NCBI GenBank assembly: GCA_003219675.1
Contig: QHPW01000050.1
Span: forward strand, 5,854-37,045
Source of the DNA: Verrucomicrobiota bacterium
GTDB taxonomy: Bacteria; Verrucomicrobiota; Verrucomicrobiia; Limisphaerales; AV2
Length of the DNA stretch: 31,192 nucleotides
Reading direction: 5' to 3'
Shown here: positions 5,715 to 13,290 of the stretch, one piece after another
How the letters are laid out: every line of letters starts with the position of its first letter
Position numbering within the stretch: position 1 is the first letter of the stretch
Made by a program: the position numbers and the translations under genes
The notes under the pieces: generated by a model
What the model was told of the DNA's origin: nothing
What the model saw: only the letters and a program-made list of their open reading frames with translations
Database searches by the model: none

Positions 5715-7569
5715 TTACTCCCTCAACCGCACTGGCCGTTCATCGCGCTGGCGGAGCAAGCGCCTGAATCCCTCCTGCATCGCGGTTGTGTCATTCAAGC
5801 GCACCAGCGTTTGCACCGGCAGAGTTGGATCACGCGCAGTTGACATGTCTCTGCTCCACCGCTCCAAGAGCGATGCTTGAGGCGATGGGCGTGAATCAGG
5901 GGACACGGTCTGGGCCAGGACCGGCGGGATCCATGACCTTCCCGCGACCTGCAACGCCGGCTCCCAACTGAAGTGCCACGCCACAAGCACGCGCTGCCCG
6001 GCATCGCCCGCGAGCGCCAGACGAACTGCATCCGCCACCGCGTTTTGGTCCTCAGACAGGTCGGGAATCGCGTGGCCATACCAGCGCTTGAGTTGATTGG
6101 CGGTCCAGGCGAGCGGTTTGTCCAAATGACAGAGGTTGCAGGCATTCGGCCGGCCGGTGGCGAGTTCGTCGGCCACCCTGGGACTGCTGACCTGACTGGC
6201 TTCCCGATGATCCGGCCAGGTGCCGGGTGTGAGCGGTCAATTGCGCTTCCTCGCGGAACGTCTCGTGACATTGAGTGCAAGCCCGATTGTCTGTTCGGTT
6301 GCGGGCCAACTGATCGTCCGGGTCGCTTTCGTGGAGCGAGTGACACGAGAGACAGGAGAATTTTCCGCCTTTGTAACAGGGCGATTCGAGCAATCCGTTG
6401 TAATCCCGGCCGGAGACCCGAACCATGCCGTCGGGCCAGAAGAAGTCGCGCAAAACCTCGGGATTGCGGGCAAGATAATCCGCGAGACCGGGGAGCTCTT
6501 TCGCGCGCGATGGACGAATGATCGGAGTGGTGGCTTCCAGATCGTCACCGGGACGATAGTGAAATCCGCGTTCGGGCCAGCCTTCCTTGCGGTCCCACCA
6601 CTTCATCGAATGGCAGAAACCGCAAATTTGCGACGCGCGCGCGGGCTCGATCTTTTTCGGATGAACGATCTCGCTCCGCAGGACGCGCGCGTCAGGCGTC
6701 GTTGACTTGTCGCGTTCGGCCAACCGGGCGTCAACGTGGCGTTGTGCGGGCCCGTGGCACGCTTCACAGGCGATTCCCAACTCGCCGGCCCGCGTGTCCA
6801 TCGTGCGATGCTGGCTGTCCACGCGCGGTTCAATCCCCGTCGCGTGACACCGGCTGCAAACGACATTCCAGACTTCCGATCGGTGCACGGTATCGGGAGG
6901 CCGGACGAACGTCGCGTTGCGCGGGACCCAGCGCTTTTCAGGAATCAACCAGGTGAAAGGAAACCCGATCTGCATGTTGCCTGCGGCCCCCGGCACCCAA
7001 AAGACCTGCATGTGATGCGAACCGGTCACCAAACCGACACGAATATCGAGGGCTTCCCGGATGTCCTCCTTTGGCTGTTGCGCATTCATTGGGACCGTTC
7101 CCCGGCCTTCAGCCACCCTCTCCCCCTCCGAGGGGGAGAGGGACGGAGTGAGGCGCGCCGCGGAGGCAATGCGCTCCATGCGCACCCATAATTCGTTGCT
7201 TTTCTGATTCAGCACAAACCGGACACTGTCGTTGGTGAGCGTCACGTTAAGGAAATCCGCCTGGACAGTATCGGTTGCCGCGATTTGTGTCATCGTCCGG
7301 TGATAGCTTCGGTGCCAGCTTGCGAATTGGTCCTCATGACAGGAACGGCAGGTCTTTGAGCCTGCGTAACCGGCCGGTCCGCCGACTCGGGGCAAACTGG
7401 CCGCGAAGGCGGCGGTGGCGGCAGACTCCTGCGCCGCGGTGGCGGTGGAGTCCTCCAGAGTGGATTCCTTTCGGGAACAGCCGAGAGCCAGCAACAAGCA
7501 GCCGGTTGCCACGAGCACTCTGAGTTTTTCAATCAAGACGCCTCTTTGAATCTCTTCAGGCATCTGCAT
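5715..7569 (-). pseudogene. Multiheme c-type cytochrome lipoprotein, frameshifted near 6180-6215
   Basis: A secreted electron-transfer protein. The first frame runs from ATG 7569 to a stop at 6052. Its signal peptide ends in a lipobox (LLLALGC, Cys31). CxxCH heme sites lie at about residues 74, 238, 268, 316, 406 and 431. From about 6215 the homologous reading continues in another frame (QVSSPRVADELATGRPNAC) to a stop at 5715 and contributes a seventh heme site, CNLCH. Between SSGS and QVSSP, related cytochromes carry a further CxxCHMP segment, which is missing here. The lesion is therefore a deletion that also shifts frame, whether real or an assembly error. Residues about 139-157 are encoded by a palindromic repeat. 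The gene starts nine bases after the stop of the TPR-cytochrome gene, so they form an operon. A cytochrome c554-like family assignment is plausible, but the electron donor and acceptor are unknown. Confidence 0.85.
7116..7142. repeat. 27-bp perfect palindrome inside the multiheme cytochrome coding region
   Basis: CCCTCTCCCCCT pairs with AGGGGGAGAGGG around a CCG loop. With its flanks it encodes the low-complexity peptide LTPSLSPSEGERVAEGRG on the minus strand, in frame. It interrupts the domain between the first and second heme sites. Confidence 0.85.
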
Positions 7570-7578
7570 ATCCAGTTC

Positions 7579-9255
7579 CTACGGTTTGGACCCGGCCTTT
7601 GCTTTTACAATCCGGGCCAGAATCTCCTGCACTCCCGGGTCCCTGGGATTGATGCGCAGCGCGGCACTCAGGTGTGTTTCGGCCTGGTCCAGGTTTTGTT
7701 CTTCGATGCAGATCATGCCGAGTCCCACGTGAGCCTTGTAATAATTCGGATTGACGCGCAGCTCGCTTTCGAACTCTGCTCGCGCCTCAGGGAATCGCCG
7801 TTCGTCGGAGAGGATCAGGCCGAGATAGTAGTGGGCTTCAGACTGACTCGGATTGAGTTCCAAAGCGGTCCGGAAATGCCGTGCCGCGTCGGCCGCCTGC
7901 CCAAGAGGTCCCAACACTTTGCCCAGCCCCACGTGAGAGGGGGCGTCGTCCGGATGCGCCCGGAGAAAATTCTCGTAAAACGCGGCCGTCTCGCGCGAAT
8001 CCATCCGTTGTTTTTCGCGCTTGAGGAGCGCCAGATCATTCGCGTTCTTCGGCAGCAACTGAAACCACAGTTCCGCCATTTCGTCCGTGCTTTGCGGGCC
8101 GAAAACGATACGCCGCGGAGGATGATTCGGATTGCGAATGTTGGCCGCCGAGTTGTCGTAACTGATCGAGAACTCCAACCGCGCTCCCCGCGGCAGGGAG
8201 CGCGGTTGGAGTTCTCGATCAGTTACGACAACTCGGCGGCCAACATTCGCAATCCGGACCTCTCGCGCCAGGTAATGGGCGTGGGGCATGAGCGCCAACA
8301 GTTCAACGTCCGCCGGCATTTCAAAGCCCCGCGTCGCGGTGTAATTGGTGGCGCCGGCAGGAATGTCGATGGTTTGCGCGATCAATCCCATCACAAACGG
8401 GGTCTCGGTCGGAGGGGCGTCGGTGAAATAAAAACCAATGTCAGGTTGGATGGATTCTCGTTTGCCGGTGCGCTGCATGTGAATCTGGAGCACGAGGTCG
8501 TTGCCGGCTTCAAGCAGCCAGGTCAGTTCGGGCGGATTCCGGCGCGGCTGGCGACCGGGCGCCCAACTCAAAAGATGACCTGGCGGGAACCGGGCGGGAA
8601 CCTTCATCCCGCTGAATCCGGGTTGGGAATCCTGTGCGCCGAGCTGGCGGCATTGACCGGTGTGATCGAGCAGAATGCGAACGTGATGGACGCTCGGGTT
8701 GCCAGGTCGAAACTCGAACGCCTGCACGAAACGATCCGAGGTCATCGGCAGGGGCACAACAAAGTTGCGATAAACATCCGGGCCTTCGGGGCCGAGTTCA
8801 TACGGCTCAGGCATCCGCACGACGAGGTCCGGCTTGCCCAATTGCCAGCCTTCGGGAAAAGTCGGGGCGCGCGGCAGATCAACGGCATTGCCTTCCAAAG
8901 CGCCGCCCGCGAGCCAAAGTTGAAAAAGTTGGAGTTCCGCGTCGCTGATCCCCCTCGAGTCCATGAATTGTCCGTGTCCCGGCGCCGGCAACCAGGGTGG
9001 CATGATGCGGTCGAGCGTGACTTCCGCCATTGCCTTCGCGTGTTTGCGGGCCTCGGCGTAAGTGAGGAGGGAAAAGGGGCCGGGTCCGCCAGCATGATGG
9101 CACGGGGCGCAGTGACTGAAGAGGATCGGCGCAAGATCGCGATTGAAGGTGACTTCTCCCGCGTTGGCGGCTTTGGCGCTGGCGGTCTGTGCAGCCATTG
9201 CCGTCATGGCCCTGACAGCCGCGACAATAGAACACACAAGAACGACCGTCCGCAT
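7579..9255 (-). CDS. Cytochrome c / copper ascorbate-dependent monooxygenase-like / TPR protein
   Basis: A 558-residue exported protein. The first 22 or so residues form a signal peptide. A c-type heme site CAPCHH lies at about 49-54 in a cytochrome module ending in MPPW. The middle resembles the peptidylglycine monooxygenase fold, with His-rich motifs HHVRILLD, LQIHMQ and MPHAHYLARE that would bind copper. About four TPRs occupy the last 140 residues. Residues about 334-376 are encoded by the 61-bp inverted repeat. The first half of that stretch (RIANVGRRVVVTDRELQPRS) replaces the roughly 35-residue segment with a DWDFNWQ-type motif found in relatives, and the second half (LPRGARLEFSISYDNSAAN) is normal. 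The domain is therefore probably not functional as read. It lies between the CRTAC1-like and multiheme cytochrome genes on the same strand. Confidence 0.85.
   Translation of the reverse strand: MRTVVLVCSIVAAVRAMTAMAAQTASAKAANAGEVTFNRDLAPILFSHCAPCHHAGGPGPFSLLTYAEARKHAKAMAEVTLDRIMPPWLPAPGHGQFMDSRGISDAELQLFQLWLAGGALEGNAVDLPRAPTFPEGWQLGKPDLVVRMPEPYELGPEGPDVYRNFVVPLPMTSDRFVQAFEFRPGNPSVHHVRILLDHTGQCRQLGAQDSQPGFSGMKVPARFPPGHLLSWAPGRQPRRNPPELTWLLEAGNDLVLQIHMQRTGKRESIQPDIGFYFTDAPPTETPFVMGLIAQTIDIPAGATNYTATRGFEMPADVELLALMPHAHYLAREVRIANVGRRVVVTDRELQPRSLPRGARLEFSISYDNSAANIRNPNHPPRRIVFGPQSTDEMAELWFQLLPKNANDLALLKREKQRMDSRETAAFYENFLRAHPDDAPSHVGLGKVLGPLGQAADAARHFRTALELNPSQSEAHYYLGLILSDERRFPEARAEFESELRVNPNYYKAHVGLGMICIEEQNLDQAETHLSAALRINPRDPGVQEILARIVKAKAGSKP
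8128..8256. repeat. Perfect 61-bp inverted repeat inside the monooxygenase-like gene
   Basis: The arms 8128-8188 and 8196-8256 are exact reverse complements separated by seven bases (CGCGGCA). The arm nearer 8128 encodes family-conserved residues. The other arm is an inverted copy that displaces conserved sequence. It is unrelated to the intergenic repeat families and occurs once. Confidence 0.95.
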
Positions 9256-9322
9256 GGCATTCTGAGACTACCCTGGAAACCGCAGGAATCACTACAATTT
9301 GACAGGAGGAAGATGGACGCCG

Positions 9323-9394
9323 GTGGGGCGAGACTCCGTCGAGCGCTAATTCTCCGTCGTTGGCAGATCAGGGCTCGACGGAGTCTCGCCCCAC
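9323..9394. repeat. Palindromic element family A
   Basis: The left arm 9323-9349 and right arm 9368-9394 pair over 27 bases with a small number of mismatches at the inner end (GAGCGCTA against TCAGGGCTC). Confidence 0.88.
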
Positions 9395-9426
9395 CGAATC
9401 AAGGAGGCTTCCCATCAAGCGTCAGG

Positions 9427-9483
9427 TAGGGCGGGCTGTCCACAGCCCGCCGGCCCGCGGCGCGGTGAAGACACCGCGCCCTA
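9427..9483. repeat. Nested GC-rich palindrome (family D)
   Basis: The outer TAGGGCG/CGCCCTA ends enclose two hairpins. One is GGCGGGCTGT with ACAGCCCGCC (9430-9451). The other is GCGCGGTG with CACCGCGC (9459-9479 region). It may fold as a cruciform or tandem hairpins. Confidence 0.75.
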
Positions 9484-9491
9484 TCCATTGG

Positions 9492-11783
9492 TCACCGTTG
9501 AATCTCGTTTTTCCCCGGCGCGCGGATGTTGTGGTAGCGGTTCACGGCCGGTTCACGCAACGCCGATCTCTGGCCGTTGGCCCATTTGATTTCCACGCTG
9601 TCCACCCGCTGCGCTTTCCCCAGGCCGAAGTGCACGGTGTTCGCGTGCTGCGACCGATAGGAATCCCCCGCCACGATCTGGCGAACGGCGGCGTGATCGC
9701 CGAAGCGAAGGGTGACGCAGGCACCGAACGGCGACACGCCGTCCCCCTGCTCACGAAATCGGAACCCGATCCAGTTCCCACCAGTTGTGACGAGCAAATC
9801 CATGCGGCCGTCGCCCTCGAGGTCGTCAGCCACGACGTTGCGCGAAGCCTCTTCCAGCGCGACTCCCATCAGGTGCCCGATTTCAACAAAAGACGCGCCC
9901 TGCTGGTTCCAGTAGAGCCGGTTCTTCTCGTAGCCCCCATACGACTGGCCTTGCCCGCGCGTATTCTGGATTTTTCTTCCAAAGTAGGCGTACTTGATCG
10001 CGCTTTCTCGCGAATCACCGACGTAGATGTCGTGCATCCAGAACTCAGGTTCGTAATCGCGCACGGACTTTCCACTCTCGTGCCCGTTGGCAATGTACAC
10101 GTCAACAAAGCCGTCGTTATCGAAGTCAAACGCGCTGCAACCCCAGGCCCAGCCGGAGCGGGCTATCGAGGCATTGAACGGCGCTGGTTCAAATCCACCT
10201 CCCGGTGCGGCCAGCAAAAGCCGGTTGCCGTACGTCATGCGCGAACGAAAGGCGTCGTGGATTTCAAAACCAGGGCGTGCCAGACGCAGATGTTCAAGAC
10301 GGTCCGCCGCCGGTGAATTCATTCCGATCATCAGCAGGTCCAGCCGACCGTCACCATTGAAATCCGCCAGCGCGTGCGCCATGCCGAACGCGTGAGGCTC
10401 CGGGACCGATCCGCGGGTGATCTCGGTGAAATGGCCGCGGCTGTCATTGCTGTAAAGGTCAATGCCTGCAAAATCGCTGACGACCAGCAGGTCCAGGTTC
10501 CCGTCGTCGTTCAGATCGAAGAACGACGCGCTGTAAGTGCGACGCCGGCGTTTCTTCTCCAGGCCCGCAGACGCGGTGGCGTCCGTGAAATTGCCGTGAC
10601 CGTCGTTGAGCAGCAAATAGGCGGGAAAACCATCGTTGGCGTCATAATACGGCGTGGGCATCTGGCCGTCCTTGTACGGCACTTTGTATTGCCCCAGAAA
10701 AACATCGAGGTCGCCGTCGTGGTCGATATCGCCGCAGCTGAGCACCTGCGCGTATTTCAAGTGAGGGTTCACCGACCACACCAGGCGGCCGGGTTCGTCG
10801 AAAGTACCCTCGGGCGAACCCTTGAACAAAACCAACCCCTCAAACTTCGCGCACAGAAAATCTGCGAAACCATCGCCGTCAAAGTCGGCAACGATCCCGG
10901 TGAATATCAAACCGGGCGGGTATCGACAAAGCGGTTCAGGCTCGTAGCGGTCTCCCTTGCGCCTGGGATAAACCAGGTTTTTGGCGGCGAGGATGATTTC
11001 CGACAAACCGTCGCCGTCGAGGTCGTAGAGAATCAGCGGATCGATGAAGTAAGACTTTTCGAGCGGCGCGACCTGCTCGATCAGGATCGGCCGGAATGGC
11101 GGTTCACCGCGCCGCGTCTTGAGGGCCAGTCGACTGGCGTCGATCCGTCTGACGGCTGGCAACTCCGCCCCCGGCGCTTTCGGCGTCCAGTCCACGATGA
11201 GGTCGCCCTCGAGCGTGGCGCGCTCCTCGCGGACGGCATTGGTCAGATCGGCGCGAAGGTAAAAGACGCTTTGGCGGGGTTGCCCCGTTTCGTCGGTGTC
11301 AAAGCGGTTGTGCCGGAGTTCCGCCTGCGCGATTTCCCAGCCGGCGCGTTGTGATTCCAGCAGGAATTGGCCCCATTGCGCGTCGGACCAGGCTGGACCG
11401 ATGCCGCCCGGCTCGCGCAGTTCAATCCCGTGCGCGAGTTGTTGCGGCGGATTGAACCTGCCCGGGACCAGTTCAGAAATCCGGAACGACTCGAGCACAC
11501 TGAATTTGTTCGTCGTGGCATTGAGCGAATCCCAGAGCGAGTCGAACACCTGGCCGCATTCCTCAGCGAGGATCTCCTTAGCCCAAACCGTGTTGTCCAA
11601 CGCGACTTCCTGCGCTTCGAGAGCGGTGATTTGATCGACGAGTTCCCGGCTGACCAGACCGGCAGGACTGGCGGAGTTCGTTGTCGAGGAAGCGGCGCGC
11701 TTGCGCGCGATCACAACCACCGTGGCATAGAACAACAGGAGAATAAACGCGCCGGCGAGGATTTTGTGGAACCAGCGGCTCAT
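9492..11783 (-). CDS. CRTAC1-family FG-GAP/VCBS repeat protein with C-terminal ASPIC/UnbV domain
   Basis: A 763-residue exported or membrane-anchored protein. An N-terminal hydrophobic segment (ILAGAFILLLFYATVVVIA) serves as anchor or uncleaved signal. Seven calcium-binding blades of the DxDxDG type can be read, for example DLDGDGLSEI, DFDGDGFADF, DIDHDGDLDV, DLNDDGNLDL, DFNGDGRLDL, DFDNDGFVDV and DLEGDGRMDL. They indicate an integrin-like beta-propeller. The last 70 residues form an ASPIC/UnbV domain (HANTVHFGLGKAQRVDSVEI). A TTG at 11813 would add ten residues, but ATG 11783 is preferred because it leads straight into MSRWFHKIL. Such proteins often accompany cytochrome/TPR proteins in this phylum, and their biochemical role is not established. 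Confidence 0.88.
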   Translation of the reverse strand: MSRWFHKILAGAFILLLFYATVVVIARKRAASSTTNSASPAGLVSRELVDQITALEAQEVALDNTVWAKEILAEECGQVFDSLWDSLNATTNKFSVLESFRISELVPGRFNPPQQLAHGIELREPGGIGPAWSDAQWGQFLLESQRAGWEIAQAELRHNRFDTDETGQPRQSVFYLRADLTNAVREERATLEGDLIVDWTPKAPGAELPAVRRIDASRLALKTRRGEPPFRPILIEQVAPLEKSYFIDPLILYDLDGDGLSEIILAAKNLVYPRRKGDRYEPEPLCRYPPGLIFTGIVADFDGDGFADFLCAKFEGLVLFKGSPEGTFDEPGRLVWSVNPHLKYAQVLSCGDIDHDGDLDVFLGQYKVPYKDGQMPTPYYDANDGFPAYLLLNDGHGNFTDATASAGLEKKRRRRTYSASFFDLNDDGNLDLLVVSDFAGIDLYSNDSRGHFTEITRGSVPEPHAFGMAHALADFNGDGRLDLLMIGMNSPAADRLEHLRLARPGFEIHDAFRSRMTYGNRLLLAAPGGGFEPAPFNASIARSGWAWGCSAFDFDNDGFVDVYIANGHESGKSVRDYEPEFWMHDIYVGDSRESAIKYAYFGRKIQNTRGQGQSYGGYEKNRLYWNQQGASFVEIGHLMGVALEEASRNVVADDLEGDGRMDLLVTTGGNWIGFRFREQGDGVSPFGACVTLRFGDHAAVRQIVAGDSYRSQHANTVHFGLGKAQRVDSVEIKWANGQRSALREPAVNRYHNIRAPGKNEIQR

Positions 11784-12145
11784 GCGGCGCGAGACTAGCG
11801 TGTCGCCGCTCAAGTGTCATCAAGTGTCAGCTTGTACTCGATTCGCTGGTTTGGGACCAGGAACGGTGGGGCGAGACTCCGTCCCTGTTCTCCCGGCGTC
11901 AGCAATCAGGGCTCGACGGAGTCTCGCCCCACCCGGTTCATGGCATCATGCCATCAAACGCAATTGTTTTGCATTTTCGAGCAACCGGTTTCTTCAGGTG
12001 TGCAGGCAGACGCACAGTTCTCAAGGAGGTGCAGTTCCGAGTAACTTCCCGGTGCAACCGGTTCCTTCCGTCCGCCCGTGATGGGGATAACCATTGGCAA
12101 TCGGGCGTCGGATTCGTAACCTGTGGCACCTGATGAACCGTTGAG
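11784..12145. other. 362-bp divergent gap before the 17-kb plus-strand run
   Basis: The starts of the minus-strand CRTAC1-like gene and the plus-strand permease face away from each other here, so promoters for both should be inside. A damaged family A repeat (11866-11932) followed by GGTTCATGG sits in the middle. The remaining roughly 200 bases before 12146 contain two GCAACCGGTT-like copies (11981 and 12054) but no clear promoter. Confidence 0.65.
11866..11932. repeat. Family A palindrome with shortened left arm
   Basis: The right arm 11906-11932 is intact (27 bases). The left arm keeps only the first 18 bases, 11866-11883. GGTTCATGG follows at 11935-11943, as in the composite copy at 30112-30247. 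Confidence 0.85.
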
Positions 12146-13288
12146 ATGCGACCGTTTTTCACCATCGCCAGCAATGCCTTCATGGAACTGGTGCGGCAGC
12201 CGGTTTTCCTGTTGCTGATGACCTGCTCGGCCGTGTTCAGCGTTTTCCTGGCGGCGGTCCCCTATTTCGGTTTCGGCGACGACCCCAAACTGGTCAAGGA
12301 CAGCACCCTGGCGGTGATGCTGCTGTCCGGATTGTTTGGCGCGGTGCTGAATGCGTCGGCCTCGGTCGCGCGCGAGGTGCGCTTTGGCACGGCGCTGGCC
12401 GTACTGGCGAAGCCCGTGGGCCGCGCGCAATTTCTTTTGGCCAAATACCTGGGGCTGGCAGCGGCGCTGACGGTGCTGACTTACGTGAACGCGCTCAGCG
12501 CCCTGCTCGCCAGCCGGATGGCGTTCGACGCTTACGGCGATGCAGACACGCGGTCGCTTGGAATTTTTTGCGGCCTGATGGCGCTCGGCTACGCGGCCGC
12601 CGGATTGATCAATTATTTTTTGCGCCGGCCGTTTGTCGCGAACGCGGTGGGGGCGGTGGTCACGATGGCCACGCTGGCGTTTGTGGTGATCGCTAATTTT
12701 ACCAAAACAACCAACCGCTTCGGCCTGGCTCCGAACGAGATCGACTGGCGGCTTGTGCCCGCGGCGATTCTGATTCTGTTCGCGCTGTTTGTCCTCGCCG
12801 GCCTGGCGCTCGCCTGCTCCACACGACTCGACATGATTCCGACGCTGGCGATTTGCACCGGCGTCTTTCTGCTCGGATTGATGTCGGACTACCTGTTCGG
12901 CCGCCGTGCCGAGCCGGTTTGGATGGCGAGCCTCCAGGCGGAACTGGACAACCCGCAATTGACCGGCGACCAGAAAAGGCTGCTGAAAGCAGTGGCGGAA
13001 AAGTATGACCGGAACAAGGACGGCCGGCTGGATCCAACCGAACAGCAATCGCTCAACCCGGAGGACAAACTTCAGCTAAGCCGGGCCGGCATGGGGGGGC
13101 GCTGGTGGGCTTCTGTGCTTTACACGGTCGTGCCGAATTGGCAGCTTTTCTGGCTCGCCGATGCCCTGGAAGCGAAAAATCAGATTCCGTGGAGCTATGT
13201 GGGACGGGCATTTGGATACATGATCTGTTATCTCCTGGCTTCGCTGGCGTTGGGACTACTGCTGTTTGAGGAACGGGAACTGAGTTGA
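12146..13288 (+). CDS. ABC-2 type transporter permease with an EF-hand loop
   Basis: A 380-residue inner-membrane permease with about six to seven hydrophobic helices. The ABC-2 coupling signature is clear at about residues 75-107 (AREVRFGTALAVLAKPVGR then FLLAKYLG). Unusually, the soluble stretch before the last helices contains DRNKDGRLDPTE (residues 288-299). This is a complete canonical EF-hand calcium loop, with D, N, D, D and E at positions 1, 3, 5, 9 and 12. It is preceded by a helix (DQKRLLKAVAEKY). The permease has no ATPase directly beside it. The nearest is the ABC ATPase at 19378, downstream in the same run. Its stop is separated by two bases from the ATG of the first SPFH gene. 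The cargo is unknown. Confidence 0.88.
   Translation: MRPFFTIASNAFMELVRQPVFLLLMTCSAVFSVFLAAVPYFGFGDDPKLVKDSTLAVMLLSGLFGAVLNASASVAREVRFGTALAVLAKPVGRAQFLLAKYLGLAAALTVLTYVNALSALLASRMAFDAYGDADTRSLGIFCGLMALGYAAAGLINYFLRRPFVANAVGAVVTMATLAFVVIANFTKTTNRFGLAPNEIDWRLVPAAILILFALFVLAGLALACSTRLDMIPTLAICTGVFLLGLMSDYLFGRRAEPVWMASLQAELDNPQLTGDQKRLLKAVAEKYDRNKDGRLDPTEQQSLNPEDKLQLSRAGMGGRWWASVLYTVVPNWQLFWLADALEAKNQIPWSYVGRAFGYMICYLLASLALGLLLFEERELS
13007..13042 (+). other. EF-hand calcium-binding loop coding segment
   Basis: These codons specify the 12-residue loop DRNKDGRLDPTE with every liganding position satisfied. The segment is in frame within the ABC-2 permease and lies outside the predicted membrane helices. 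Confidence 0.75.
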
Positions 13289-13290
13289 AC

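Larger units (their letters stand above)
9256..9491. other. 236-bp gap carrying two palindromic elements
   Basis: This separates two minus-strand genes. It holds a family A copy (9323-9394) and a nested GC-rich palindrome (9427-9483). Any promoter for the TPR-cytochrome gene would lie near 9260-9320, and none was recognised. Confidence 0.7.

Noticed and set aside
7546..9429. Plus-strand open frame of 627 codons
   Set aside because: It is the antisense shadow of the cytochrome/TPR gene. Its peptide lacks domain logic, and it repeats the minus-strand peptide only where it crosses the inverted repeat.
10180..10205. tRNA-like T-loop sequence GGTTCAAATCC
   Set aside because: It lies within a conserved FG-GAP coding region on the minus strand, and no acceptor or anticodon stem can be built around it.
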